64,000 nucleotides of DNA from Myxococcales bacterium. GTDB lineage: Bacteria > Myxococcota_A > Polyangia > Haliangiales > Haliangiaceae. Positions within the stretch are counted from its first letter, which is position 1, and every line of letters starts with the position of its first letter. The stretch spans positions 62,001 through 126,000 of the forward strand of contig JAQBQE010000002.1 of the NCBI GenBank assembly GCA_028287135.1, written 5' to 3'. A model generated the notes under the pieces. It was not told where the DNA came from and did not search any database. It saw only the letters and a program-made list of their open reading frames with translations. The translations under genes and the position numbers were made by a program. Positions 16,238 through 24,840 of the stretch are shown here, one piece after another.

Positions 16238-17980
16238 GTGCCCCGCGACTCCGACGCGAACGACCTGACGATGGTCGAGCGCATCGATCCGCTGCTCAAA
16301 TCTGTTCTCGACCGTCGGTTCCACATCGACTTCCGGCTCGCCGCCGGCGGGTTCGGCGCGATCTATCGGGCGACGCACATCAAGTCGCGTCACGAGGTCG
16401 CGCTCAAGGTCCTGCACCCGCAGCTGACCACCGATGCCGGTGTCGTCGCCCGGTTCCGTCGCGAGGGCGCGACGATGACCACGCTGCGCAGCCCGCACAC
16501 GATCACGGCTTACGAGCTCGGCGAGGCAGACGACGGAACGCTCTACATCGTGATGGAGCTGCTGACCGGCGAGAGCCTGTTCGAGCGATTCCGCTCGCAG
16601 GGCCGCTTCGAGTGGAAGCGGATGGTGAAGATCATGCGCGCGATCTGCCGATCGCTCGAGGAGGCGCACGGGCTCGGCATCGTGCATCGCGATCTCAAGC
16701 CGACGAACATCCACCTCGAGCGAGTCGGTGACGATGCCGACGTGGTGAAGGTCCTCGACTTCGGCATCGCCAAGATCCTGCGCGACAGCGATTTCGACTC
16801 GAGCGATCTGACGAACGCAGGCCAGATGATCGGCACGCTCGATTACATGTCTCCGGAGCAGATGGTCGGTGGAACCTGCACGGGCCAGAGCGACATCTAC
16901 ACGCTCGGCATTCTGTCGTACGAGATGATCGCGGGTGTTCGCCCGTTCGCCGAGGCGAAGACCGCCGCGGCGGCACTCTCCGCGATCCTCAAGACCACGC
17001 CGCCGCCTCTGGCATCGCGGGTCCCGGTTCCCGAAGCGCTCGACCGGATCATCGCTCGCTGCTTGCAGCGCGATCCGCTGAAGCGCTACCCGGATGTCGC
17101 GACGCTCGGCGCCGACCTCGATCAGCTGATGTCGGGTCAGGACCAGGACGACGTCACGCGGACGGTGGCGCTCGATGACGTCATCCCGGCACCCCCGGAA
17201 CGCGACTCGCTCGACTCGGTCGATGCGACGATCGCGACCTCCGGGGTCGATTCGATCGACTCGGTCGACTCGGTCGACTCGACGATCGCGATGTCGCCGT
17301 CGAGCATGCTGACGAGCGCCGAGACGTCGCGCCCCAAGCTCGGGATCACGTCGCCGGCCCTCGACGCCTCGCGCCCCCGGCCCGAGCTGGCTCGTGCGTA
17401 CGCCCCGCGCGAGCGCCCACCGACCCCAGCGCCCGCGCGCCCGGCCGAGCCGCACCGCCGAGCTCCGACCTCCGCGCCGGTCGAAGCGCCGGCGTCGGTC
17501 GACCCGGTGACCACGGCGCCGCCAGCGCTGCATGTGTTCCGGCGTGCACAGACGCCACCGCCGGTGGGACTGCCCACGGCCGCGCCGTTCAAGACGACGC
17601 TTCCCGGCGCCCAGATGCCGCCCGGCGCCGGGGGACGCACCGCGCTGCCGGCACCGTTCCCTGGGGCGGCACCGACGCCGTATCCGTCCCAGCACCCGGG
17701 CTTTCCACCGCCGTCGTTCCAGCAGCCGCCTGGGCTCCATGCGCCGTATGCGCCGCAACCGATCGACGATCGGCATGGCTCGCGTCCCGTCCTCGATCCG
17801 AGCCAGTTCCCGCGGCTGCCCCCCACGCCGGGGCCTCCGGGAGCAAGCGGCTATCCGCAGCTCGGCGCCTACGACATGGCGCAGATCGCCGCGCGCGAAG
17901 CGGAGGCACGCCGGTTCATCTGGATCGTCGTGCTCGTGGTCGCAGCGATCGTGGGCATCGTCGCTGCGACCCAGCTCTAG
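16238..17980 (+). CDS. Eukaryote-like Ser/Thr protein kinase with C-terminal membrane anchor
   Basis: A 580-residue Hanks-type kinase. The kinase domain (about 25-300) has the glycine loop 'LAAGGFGAIYRA', VALK lysine, HRDLKPTN catalytic loop, DFG and SPE. A long Pro/Ala/Ser-rich linker (about 310-555) contains a short Asp-Ser-Val repeat (SIDSVDSVDSTIA). A single hydrophobic helix at the C-terminus (FIWIVVLVVAAIVGIVAATQL) ends the protein, so it is tail-anchored with no extracytoplasmic sensor. TACATT ends 9 nt before GTG 16238, and GGGAGG also lies just upstream. ATG 16271 is an alternative start. The stop shares CTAG with the convergent TPR gene. Confidence 0.9.
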   Translation: MPRDSDANDLTMVERIDPLLKSVLDRRFHIDFRLAAGGFGAIYRATHIKSRHEVALKVLHPQLTTDAGVVARFRREGATMTTLRSPHTITAYELGEADDGTLYIVMELLTGESLFERFRSQGRFEWKRMVKIMRAICRSLEEAHGLGIVHRDLKPTNIHLERVGDDADVVKVLDFGIAKILRDSDFDSSDLTNAGQMIGTLDYMSPEQMVGGTCTGQSDIYTLGILSYEMIAGVRPFAEAKTAAAALSAILKTTPPPLASRVPVPEALDRIIARCLQRDPLKRYPDVATLGADLDQLMSGQDQDDVTRTVALDDVIPAPPERDSLDSVDATIATSGVDSIDSVDSVDSTIAMSPSSMLTSAETSRPKLGITSPALDASRPRPELARAYAPRERPPTPAPARPAEPHRRAPTSAPVEAPASVDPVTTAPPALHVFRRAQTPPPVGLPTAAPFKTTLPGAQMPPGAGGRTALPAPFPGAAPTPYPSQHPGFPPPSFQQPPGLHAPYAPQPIDDRHGSRPVLDPSQFPRLPPTPGPPGASGYPQLGAYDMAQIAAREAEARRFIWIVVLVVAAIVGIVAATQL

Positions 17981-18888
17981 TCGGCGGTGAACCGCAGCCG
18001 GTGCTTCGTGATGTCGAACGTGCGACAGCGAAGCACCGAGCTCGGCTCGCGTTCCGCGAGGAAGGCAAACGCGACGTCGCCGCCGCTCGGAACCTCGAGC
18101 ACGAGGGCAGGGCACTCGTAGGACCCGTCACGCACGTGCAGCTTCGTGCGCCCGGGCTTCGTCGTGAATCGCGAGTGCATCAGCGTGTCGCCGAGCCGGG
18201 TCTTGCGATCGGTCGCGATCGTGGTGTTGCGATGGGTCCCGCTGACGACGACCGCACCATCGATGCGCGGGGGCGCAGAGACCGAGCACAACGTCCGCTC
18301 GCCTGGGCTCACATGGCACGCCGTGTGTCCGTAGGTCAGCGGAGTCACGACGTCGATCTCCCAGACGCCCGCCGGCAGCATCAGCTCGATGCCCGGCATG
18401 TCTCCCGCGTCCACCGCCCCGACGAGCTTGGTGCCCGGCTTGAACAGGATCTTGCCCTTGATCAACACGTACGCGGTCGACAGGTCGATCGACTTCCGGT
18501 CACTTGGACGTGACGACATCACGAACACGCTGCCCGGCGTCTTGCCGAGCTTCTCGATCAAGGTCTCGACCGTGCGGCGGTCCGCGGCCTCCGGTGCGAT
18601 CGCGAGGTACATCTCGTAACTGCGCACCGAGTCCGTCAGCTTGCCGAGCCGGCGCTGCACATCGGCGATGTTGTAGATCGTGCTCGGGTGCGGCGAGATC
18701 TCGAACGCCTTCTGGTAGAGCCCGAGCGCAGTCGGCAGGTCGCCCTTCTGATCGGCGGCCAGCGCGGCGGAGAACGAAGCACTTGCGGCCTTTGCGAACT
18801 TGTCGGGTGCCTTCTTGCGCTGGGCGGGATCCGGTCCCGCGACGGCGATGCCCGTGGCGGCGAGCAGGATGAGCGCGATCCGGATCAC
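17977..18888 (-). CDS. Exported TPR-like protein (paralogue of the upstream gene)
   Basis: A 303-residue exported protein with a signal peptide (MIRIALILLAATGIAVAG). Tetratricopeptide-like helices follow: 'AALAADQKGDLPTALGLYQKAFEISPHPSTIYNIADVQRRLGKLTDSVRSYEMYLA'. The C-terminal half is beta-rich with scattered cysteines. The arrangement 'LYNLADVQRRL' then 'SYKKYLA' is shared with the gene before it, so the two are paralogues. The GTG start overlaps the upstream stop as GTGA, implying translational coupling. Its stop shares CTAG with the convergent kinase. It probably acts in the periplasm or envelope; no partner identified. Confidence 0.75.
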   Translation of the reverse strand: MIRIALILLAATGIAVAGPDPAQRKKAPDKFAKAASASFSAALAADQKGDLPTALGLYQKAFEISPHPSTIYNIADVQRRLGKLTDSVRSYEMYLAIAPEAADRRTVETLIEKLGKTPGSVFVMSSRPSDRKSIDLSTAYVLIKGKILFKPGTKLVGAVDAGDMPGIELMLPAGVWEIDVVTPLTYGHTACHVSPGERTLCSVSAPPRIDGAVVVSGTHRNTTIATDRKTRLGDTLMHSRFTTKPGRTKLHVRDGSYECPALVLEVPSGGDVAFAFLAEREPSSVLRCRTFDITKHRLRFTAD

Positions 18889-19745
18889 GACGGTAACCTC
18901 AGCTTCTGCACCTTCACCGTGAGGGGCTTGCAGTACTGCTCGGGTTGCCCGGGCTTGAGGTCGACGTAGACGTACGTGATGACGTCGCCCTTCGCGACGT
19001 CGAACGAGATCCGGTTGCAGCTCTCGGCCTCGGATCGCACATAGGTCTGGTAGCGGCCAGGTGGCAACGTGAACCGCCCCGGCAGCGTGAACTTGTGGCC
19101 CTCGAGCACCCAGGTCCCGGCGAGGGGCAGCGCCGACGACCCCGACATCACGACGTTGCCTTCCGCTTCCTCGTAGTTCATGTGCACGTGATCGGTGTGC
19201 GCGGGAGGAACGTAGAATCTCTCGTGGCGATACGACGTCGGGCCGATCCGATCCGCGGTGTGGCCGCCCGGCGTGGGAAAGACGTGCGCCGGGGATGGTC
19301 CGATCAGCGCGCCGTCGACGAGCACGATCGCATCGAGGTCCTCGCCATCGATCACCGTGAACGACGGGCGCTTCTCGATCAGGTCGATGATGCGCGCGAC
19401 CTCCTTGCGATCGGGCGCATCGGGAACCAGCGCCAGATACTTCTTGTAGCTCTCGACCGCCTGGTAGTAGTGCTCGAGCCGGCGCTGGACGTCGGCGAGG
19501 TTGTAGAGCGCGTTCGGATCATCCTTCGCCAGCCGGACCATCCGCTGGTACCTGTCCATTGCCCTGCTGAGATCGCCCGCCTTGTCCGCGATGATCGCGT
19601 CGACGAACATCTCGAGCGCCTCGGTCGAGTTCGTCGCGCTCGCGGGCTTTCGCGTGGCGGGCCACGGCTGCAGCGGCAAGACGTCGGGTCCCGCGGCGGC
19701 CCCGGTGGTCGCAGCGAGCAGACAGGCGACGACACTCCATCTCAT
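18885..19745 (-). CDS. Exported TPR-like protein
   Basis: A 286-residue exported protein: signal peptide MRWSVVACLLAATTGAAAG, then a TPR-like segment ('IIADKAGDLSRAMDRYQRMVRLAKDDPNALYNLADVQRRLEHYYQAVESYKKYLALVPD') and a beta-rich C-terminal half. The ATG at 19745 overlaps the stop of the GNAT gene as ATGA, and its own stop overlaps the next start as GTGA. The three genes therefore form one translationally coupled operon read from the palindromic promoter at 20521-20544. An in-frame upstream start at 19775 would lie inside the GNAT gene and is not preferred. Confidence 0.75.
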   Translation of the reverse strand: MRWSVVACLLAATTGAAAGPDVLPLQPWPATRKPASATNSTEALEMFVDAIIADKAGDLSRAMDRYQRMVRLAKDDPNALYNLADVQRRLEHYYQAVESYKKYLALVPDAPDRKEVARIIDLIEKRPSFTVIDGEDLDAIVLVDGALIGPSPAHVFPTPGGHTADRIGPTSYRHERFYVPPAHTDHVHMNYEEAEGNVVMSGSSALPLAGTWVLEGHKFTLPGRFTLPPGRYQTYVRSEAESCNRISFDVAKGDVITYVYVDLKPGQPEQYCKPLTVKVQKLRLPS

Positions 19746-20521
19746 GGGGTCAGAGTGTAGCTCGCGAACCGGCACACCGTCGCGAAGCCGAGCCGCTCGA
19801 GGAGGGGAGCCGAGGACTCCTCGGCGGCTCGCGACGTAGCGAGCGTGATGCCGCGCGCCCGGGCGTCCGCGAGGCGATGCGCGACCAGGGCGTGATAGAC
19901 GCCACGCCGGCGAAACCGCGGGAGCACCACGCCTCCGAGCAGATAGGCCGACCGCGGGAACGCCACGTAGGCAGCCGAGGCGGCGGGCTCTCCGTCGACC
20001 CGGGCCAGGAACAGGTGCTGGGTGCGCGGTGTCTCGGCGAGCACCGCGGCATGCGCGCGCGCGAGGGGACCGGGGTCGGTGGCCCAGCCCTCGGCCATCG
20101 CGCGGGTGTAGACGTCGACGTTCGCGAGGTCGACCGGCTCGACGGTGATCGCGTGGCCCGCCGCCTCCGTCGGCATCTCGGTCGAGCGCGCCATCCCGCG
20201 CGCGTACGAGGCCACGAGCCCGGCGCGTGCGAGGCGCTCGCCGAGATCTGCGGGGCGACTACCGGGGCCGACGACCCAGCGGAACTTGATCCCGAGCGCG
20301 CGGTACTCGGCGATCGTGGCTGCGATCACCTGATCCGCGTCCTCGGCCGCGAGCTCCGCGTGAGCGACCTCGTTGAACCCGCCCTGGCGAAACGACGGCG
20401 TGATCAGCTGGATCCAGCCCGGGCGATCGATCACGCGAAGATCGTCGAGCATCGCGTAGGCCCGGCGCGGTGACTCGACCACCTCGACGAGGATCTCGGC
20501 GGGACTGAGCTCGGATGCCAC
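19742..20521 (-). CDS. GNAT family N-acetyltransferase
   Basis: A 259-residue acetyltransferase. The C-terminal GNAT fold carries motif A, 'VLPRFRRRGVYHALVAHRLADARARG', which binds acetyl-CoA pyrophosphate, preceded by beta strands ('LFLARVDGEPAASAAYVAF'). The N-terminal ~110 residues look like a degenerate second GNAT-like domain. GTG 20521 sits directly at the edge of the palindromic promoter, with TAGCAT 6 nt upstream. It is the first gene of the GNAT/TPR/TPR operon. The acyl acceptor is unknown. Confidence 0.85.
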   Translation of the reverse strand: MASELSPAEILVEVVESPRRAYAMLDDLRVIDRPGWIQLITPSFRQGGFNEVAHAELAAEDADQVIAATIAEYRALGIKFRWVVGPGSRPADLGERLARAGLVASYARGMARSTEMPTEAAGHAITVEPVDLANVDVYTRAMAEGWATDPGPLARAHAAVLAETPRTQHLFLARVDGEPAASAAYVAFPRSAYLLGGVVLPRFRRRGVYHALVAHRLADARARGITLATSRAAEESSAPLLERLGFATVCRFASYTLTP

Positions 20522-20544
20522 GCGGCGATGCTAGCATCGCCGCG
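20521..20544. promoter_or_regulatory. Perfect 24-bp palindromic divergent promoter
   Basis: The 24 bp are an exact palindrome with half-site CGCGGCGATGCT and CTAG at the centre. Each strand carries TAGCAT: the plus-strand copy (20532-20537) ends 7 nt before ATG 20545, and the minus-strand copy (20533-20528) ends 6 nt before GTG 20521. Overlapping -10 boxes on the two strands would drive both transcripts from the same melted region, so only one direction could fire at a time. The same palindrome could equally be a repressor site. Confidence 0.6.
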
Positions 20545-21921
20545 ATGTTGCTCGTTGTACGCATGGTGGAGGAGCAGTTCCATCGTGATGACGAGGACCG
20601 CCCGCTACGCGAGGGCCGGACCCCCGCGGAGCATCTGCGTCCCGACGACCTCGAGTACAAGCCGTGTCCGTACGCCGGGTCTCGTCGCGAGCACGCGCTG
20701 CCGATGAACGTGTCGGCGCTGCGGCAGATGTCCGCGCACTGGGACGACATCATCGGATCGCTCACGCTGGTTCGCGACGCCTACCGGGCGCTGCGCGGGA
20801 TCGTCGAGCTCGATGTGATGGATGCGTGGCGGGTCAGCCAGCTCGGCTCGGCGCTGCCCTGGTGGTTCATCCTCGGCAAGCGCGAGGTGTCCCCGGCGTA
20901 CGCCGCTGCGCTCGCGAAGGCGATGCAGGGTGTCGGCCTGTGGGCGCAGCGCGACTTCGTGCGGATGCTCGCGGGCACGTGGCGACCACCGCCGCTCACC
21001 GCGCCCTCGATCCTCGCGCTCACCGAGGCGAACGGCACCCTGATCGGCGAGACCGAGGTGTGCTCCGGCCCCGAGAGGATGTTGCTTCGATTCTTCGAGG
21101 CGATGGTCGGCGAGGCGCCGGCGGAGGGCCCAGCGAGCGCGCAGCTCGCGCGGCTCGTCGACGAGCGCGATCGGGTGCTCGCGTTCGGCGCGTACTACCT
21201 GAGCTTCAAGATCGCGCTGTGGATCCACTACCTCGCGCGCCGGTTCGTCCACGCGGACATCGTCGCGGCGCTCGGCCCGCGGGTCGACGAGCACGCAGCC
21301 CATGCGGTGATCGCGCAACGTCACGGCGATGCGGTTCCCGTGGATCCAGCCTCTTCCTCGGGGAGTGCCGCGACCAAGGCGGAGCGCGCGATCCGGACCG
21401 CGGAGATCGTCGCGGGGTTTCGCGAGCTCCTCGGGGCGCCGTGCGAGCCTCCCGACTTCTTCACGATCGGCCCGCCCGACCTCGCCGCCACACCGCCGGC
21501 GAACCGCGCCGCCTGGCTACGAGCGCTGGCAAGTCACATCCTGCCGTGCGCGCCCGACCGCAGCGATCTCTCGCTCCAGCTGTGCGCGCAGGCGATCGCG
21601 CTCGCGATGCAGGCGCCAAGCGGCGAGGGCGCGGTCGAGCACGATGATCTTGCGGTCGAGGTCGATCGCGTGACCGGCTGCGGTGCGAAGGCGGCGGCGG
21701 GGGTCGCGAGCTCGCTGGTGACCTCGGCGCTGCTCGATCGGCTGTTCGCCGAGCTCGTCCGCCTGGTCGAGGACGGATTCCAGCGCGCCGCCGGTCACGC
21801 CCCCGACGCCCCGGTTCCCGCGATCGATGCCGCGACCCGGGATCGCCTGCTGGCCTCGCCGCCGCGGGTGTTGCTGACCGCACTCGCCCCCCGCGGGTTC
21901 ACCGCGCTCTGCCTGCCGTGA
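20545..21921 (+). CDS. Protein of unknown function, 458 residues
   Basis: A soluble protein with no signal peptide and no domain I recognise. It begins MLLVVRMVEEQFHRDDEDRP and is mostly helical. The stretch 'MSAHWDDIIGSLTLVRDAYRALRGIV...SALPWWFILGKREVSPAYAAALAKAMQGVGLW' suggests a helical bundle. It is transcribed divergently from the GNAT operon out of the shared palindromic promoter, which makes joint control likely. ATG 20545 is supported by TAGCAT ending 7 nt upstream. REP-like repeats follow directly after the stop. Confidence 0.65.
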   Translation: MLLVVRMVEEQFHRDDEDRPLREGRTPAEHLRPDDLEYKPCPYAGSRREHALPMNVSALRQMSAHWDDIIGSLTLVRDAYRALRGIVELDVMDAWRVSQLGSALPWWFILGKREVSPAYAAALAKAMQGVGLWAQRDFVRMLAGTWRPPPLTAPSILALTEANGTLIGETEVCSGPERMLLRFFEAMVGEAPAEGPASAQLARLVDERDRVLAFGAYYLSFKIALWIHYLARRFVHADIVAALGPRVDEHAAHAVIAQRHGDAVPVDPASSSGSAATKAERAIRTAEIVAGFRELLGAPCEPPDFFTIGPPDLAATPPANRAAWLRALASHILPCAPDRSDLSLQLCAQAIALAMQAPSGEGAVEHDDLAVEVDRVTGCGAKAAAGVASSLVTSALLDRLFAELVRLVEDGFQRAAGHAPDAPVPAIDAATRDRLLASPPRVLLTALAPRGFTALCLP

Positions 21922-22165
21922 GAAATGGGGTCTGACCCCAATTTCCCCGCGCCCGGGCCGTAACCCGCGTGGGGAAAAATGGGGTCAGGCCACCCTTTCC
22001 GGCCGTAACCCGCAGGATGCGTCTTCGGGAGACGTTACCCAGGGGAGAATTGGGGTCTGACCCCAATTTCCCGCGCCCAGGCCGTAACCCGCGGGGAAAT
22101 AGGGGTCTGACCCCATTTCCGGCGTAACCCGCGGGATGCGTCTTCGGGAGACGTTACCCAGGGTC
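21922..22165. repeat. Cluster of REP-like palindromes (GGGGTCTGACCCC) and GTAACCCGC/hairpin units
   Basis: Intergenic cluster of two interleaved motifs. The palindromic core GGGGTCTGACCCC occurs at 21927-21939, 22052-22064 and 22102-22114, with a degraded copy near 21979-21996. In the second copy the arms extend to AATTGGGG/CCCCAATT. The motif GTAACCCGC occurs four times, and GATGCGTCTTCGGGAGACG, itself a small hairpin, occurs twice (near 22016 and 22135), each followed by TTACCCAGGG. Such GGGGTCTGACCCC palindromes are known as dispersed REP-type repeats in several bacterial groups, often mobilised by RAYT transposases; none is encoded here. Confidence 0.75.
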
Positions 22166-22225
22166 GACGCGCGCAAGTAGCTGATCGATCGGGTCGAGCG
22201 CCCTGGCACATCGGCTGCTCAAGGA

Positions 22226-22242
22226 CTCCTCACACCAAGGAG
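22226..22242 (+). promoter_or_regulatory. Hairpin that would pair the Shine-Dalgarno of the small double-glycine gene
   Basis: CTCCT (22226-22230) can pair with AGGAG (22238-22242) across a 7-nt loop. AGGAG is the core of the Shine-Dalgarno AAGGAG, 9 nt before ATG 22252. The stem is only 5 bp, so its effect on translation is uncertain. Confidence 0.3.
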
Positions 22243-22251
22243 CCCCCGCCC

Positions 22252-22611
22252 ATGTCGACCCAGCCCAAGACCCCGATCCCGACCACGGAATCGACCGACA
22301 CCCTCGAATCCATCCGCCCCGAGCAGCTCGAGTGCGTTGCCGGAGGCGCCTCGCGCGTCAGCGGCAAGGGCGGAGACTCCGAGGTCACCGCGATGCTCAC
22401 GCAGATCGGTAACTCGATCAAAGACCTCGCCGCGAGCAAGAACACGAGCGGTGGCGGCGACACCATGCAGCTCATGATGATGATGCTGATGATGGGCGGC
22501 GGCGGCGGCGGTGGTGGAGTGGCTCCGGCCGGTGCGCCTCCCGTGATCAACCTGGATACGTCCGTCGCCGGAGGAGGCTGCTTTCGCCGTAAGGGCAAGA
22601 AGGGCTGGTAG
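22252..22611 (+). CDS. Small protein with a double-glycine leader-like motif and a Met/Gly-rich centre
   Basis: A 119-residue protein beginning MSTQPKTPIPTTESTDTLES. 'IRPEQLECVAGGAS' resembles the double-glycine leader end of bacteriocin and RiPP precursors, where a peptidase cuts after GG. The remainder has a methionine run (MQLMMMMLMM) followed by eight glycines, then Pro/Ala and a basic end (GGGCFRRKGKKGW). A good Shine-Dalgarno (AAGGAG) lies 9 nt upstream. No transporter, C39 peptidase or modification enzyme is adjacent, so a secreted-peptide role is only a possibility. The glycine and methionine runs may simply be disorder. Confidence 0.55.
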   Translation: MSTQPKTPIPTTESTDTLESIRPEQLECVAGGASRVSGKGGDSEVTAMLTQIGNSIKDLAASKNTSGGGDTMQLMMMMLMMGGGGGGGGVAPAGAPPVINLDTSVAGGGCFRRKGKKGW

Positions 22612-22641
22612 GCCCCGGCTCGCCACCTCACCGCGCGCTGG

Positions 22642-22647
22642 TATGGT
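22642..22647 (+). promoter_or_regulatory. -10 box of a leaderless promoter for selO
   Basis: TATGGT, then CGCGAG, then GTG 22654: a 6-nt spacer that places transcription start on the start codon. Confidence 0.5.
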
Positions 22648-22653
22648 CGCGAG

Positions 22654-24252
22654 GTGGTAACCGACATCGCGCATCTCGAGTTCGCGGATCGTTTCGTGCG
22701 CGAGCTACCCGGCGACAAGCGGACCGACAACACGCTCCGCCAGGTCCTCGGCGCCTGCTACTCGCGGGTCGAGCCGACCTCGGTCACGAAGCCCGAGCTC
22801 CTCGCGCTGATCCCCGAGGTGGCACAGCTCCTGGGTCTCGACCCCGAGCCCACGCCCGAGCTCGCGGATGTGCTCGCGGGCAACCGCGTCGTTCCCGGCA
22901 TGGCGCCGTATGCCGCGTGTTATGGCGGCCATCAGTTCGGCACCTGGGCCGGTCAGCTCGGCGATGGTCGCGCGATCACGCTCGCCGAGGTCTCCGGCGT
23001 CGATGACGAGGGTGCACCTCAGATCTGGGAGATCCAGCTCAAGGGCGCCGGCCCGACGCCGTACTCGCGCCGCGCCGATGGCCGCGCCGTGCTGCGCTCG
23101 TCGCTGCGCGAGCTCGTGTGCAGCGAGGCGATGTATCACCTCGGGGTTCCGACGACCCGCGCACTCTCGCTCGCGATCACGGGCGAGCCGGTGATGCGCG
23201 ACCTGCTGTACGACGGACATCCTCGCCACGAGCCGGGCGCCGTGGTGTGCCGGGTCGCGCCGTCGTTCCTCCGGTTCGGCAGCTACGAGATCCACGCCTC
23301 GCGCGACGACCACGCGACGCTGCGCGCACTCGTCAAGTTCACGCTCGAGCGGTTCTATCCACAGCACGTGGACGGCGACAAGCTCGACGTCCTCGGGTTC
23401 TTCGACGAGGTGATGCGGCGCACCGCGTTCATGGTCGCGGAGTGGATGCGTGTCGGGTTCGTCCACGGCGTGATGAACACCGACAACATGTCGATCCTCG
23501 GACTGACGATCGACTACGGCCCGTACGGCTGGCTCGAGTCGTTCGACGTCAACTGGACGCCGAACATCACGGACGCCTCGAACCGTCGCTACCGGTTCGG
23601 CAACCAGCCGTCGATCGCGCACTGGAACATCGCGCAGCTCGGCCGTGCGCTCGCGCCGCTGGTCGAGGATGTCGATCGGCTGCGCTCCGTGATCGAGGCG
23701 TTCCCGGGCGTGTTCTCGTCGCTGCACCGCCACTCGATGCTGCGCAAGATCGGGTTGACCGGGCGCGGCGACACCTCGATGGAGGACGATGATCTGCTGC
23801 TCGGTCTCGGCGAGCTGCTCGTCGGTCCGGAGACCGACATGACGCTGTTCTTCCGCCGGCTTGCCCAGGTGCCCGCAGGCAGCGGCGCGGACGCGGCCTT
23901 CGCCGTCCTGCGCGAGGCGTACTACGCGCCCGACGACGTCACGCCCGTCGAGCGCGCGGAGCTCGGGGACTGGCTGAAGGCGTACTGGCAGCGGATCGGC
24001 GTCGATGCGATCGACGATCGCGAGCGGCGCCTCCGCATGGACGCGATCAACCCGATCTACGTGCCTCGCAACTACCTCGTGCAGCAGGTGATCGAGGCGA
24101 CCGAGCGGGGTGACCGCACCGCGCTGCCGGAGCTGATCGAGGTGCTGCGCCACCCCTACGACGAGCAGCCCGGTCGCGAGCAGTTTGCGGGCAAGCGCCC
24201 GGACTGGGCGCGTCACAAGCCCGGATGTTCGATGCTGTCGTGTAGCTCCTAG
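22654..24252 (+). CDS. selO: Protein adenylyltransferase SelO
   Basis: A 532-residue SelO/YdiU pseudokinase-fold enzyme that transfers AMP to Ser/Thr/Tyr residues. Signatures include '[19 protein letters not shown]', '[24 protein letters not shown]' for inverted ATP binding and '[22 protein letters not shown]' for metal binding. The C-terminus ends GCSMLSCSS, with cysteine where eukaryotic homologues place selenocysteine. Start GTG 22654 follows TATGGT by 6 nt. The def gene begins 7 nt after the stop, so the two are probably cotranscribed. Confidence 0.95.
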   Translation: MVTDIAHLEFADRFVRELPGDKRTDNTLRQVLGACYSRVEPTSVTKPELLALIPEVAQLLGLDPEPTPELADVLAGNRVVPGMAPYAACYGGHQFGTWAGQLGDGRAITLAEVSGVDDEGAPQIWEIQLKGAGPTPYSRRADGRAVLRSSLRELVCSEAMYHLGVPTTRALSLAITGEPVMRDLLYDGHPRHEPGAVVCRVAPSFLRFGSYEIHASRDDHATLRALVKFTLERFYPQHVDGDKLDVLGFFDEVMRRTAFMVAEWMRVGFVHGVMNTDNMSILGLTIDYGPYGWLESFDVNWTPNITDASNRRYRFGNQPSIAHWNIAQLGRALAPLVEDVDRLRSVIEAFPGVFSSLHRHSMLRKIGLTGRGDTSMEDDDLLLGLGELLVGPETDMTLFFRRLAQVPAGSGADAAFAVLREAYYAPDDVTPVERAELGDWLKAYWQRIGVDAIDDRERRLRMDAINPIYVPRNYLVQQVIEATERGDRTALPELIEVLRHPYDEQPGREQFAGKRPDWARHKPGCSMLSCSS

Positions 24253-24259
24253 GAGAACC

Positions 24260-24838
24260 GTGCCGACCCTCAAGATCGTCCAGACCGGTGACCCGGTGCT
24301 TCGCCAGCAAGCGCGTGCGCTGACTGCGCAGGAGATCGCGCTTCCGGGCATCCAGATGCTGATCGCGCTCATGCGAGACACGATGCGCGATGCCCCGGGC
24401 GTCGGGCTCGCCGCACCGCAGATCGGTGAATCGCTGCAGCTCGTCGTGATCGAGGATCCCGTCGAGGATCCCGAGCGTGATCGCGCCAAGGTTCCGTTTC
24501 ACGTGCTCGTCAATCCGACGCTGACGCTCGAAGGCGACGAGCGCGTCGAGGCGTTCGAGGGTTGCCTGAGCTTCGCCGGCTTCTCGATGGTCGTGCCGCG
24601 CGCACGCAACGTGACCGTGACGGCGCTCGACGAACGCGGCGAGCCGGTGGAGATCAAGGCGTCGGGCTGGTACGCGCGGATCCTCCAGCACGAGATCGAT
24701 CACCTGCGCGGCGTGCTGTGCTGCGACCGGATGGATGCACGCACGCTGACGACCGCGGAGAATCACGCCCGCCACTGGCGCACGGCGAGCGTCTCCGACG
24801 TGAAGGCAGCCGTCGCGCTGCCGCAGCCGGACGAGTGA
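24260..24838 (+). CDS. def: Peptide deformylase
   Basis: A 192-residue metalloenzyme that removes the formyl group from nascent proteins. The three motifs are intact: GVGLAAPQ (near 47-54), EGCLS with metal ligand C102, and HEIDH with H144, E145 and H148. GTG 24260 is preceded by AGGAG 4 nt upstream. It lies 7 nt after selO. Tandem repeats start immediately downstream, so this gene marks the edge of a repetitive region. Confidence 0.95.
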   Translation: MPTLKIVQTGDPVLRQQARALTAQEIALPGIQMLIALMRDTMRDAPGVGLAAPQIGESLQLVVIEDPVEDPERDRAKVPFHVLVNPTLTLEGDERVEAFEGCLSFAGFSMVVPRARNVTVTALDERGEPVEIKASGWYARILQHEIDHLRGVLCCDRMDARTLTTAENHARHWRTASVSDVKAAVALPQPDE

Positions 24839-24840
24839 TC

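Noticed and set aside
19743-19775. Leaderless promoter (TACACT 8 nt before ATG 19745)
   Set aside because: The box lies in the last codons of the GNAT gene and the start is already explained by the ATGA overlap, so it may be chance; not counted among the leaderless promoters.
24238-24252. Selenocysteine in SelO
   Set aside because: The position is an ordinary cysteine codon (SCSS) followed by TAG; there is no in-frame TGA or SECIS-like structure to support recoding.
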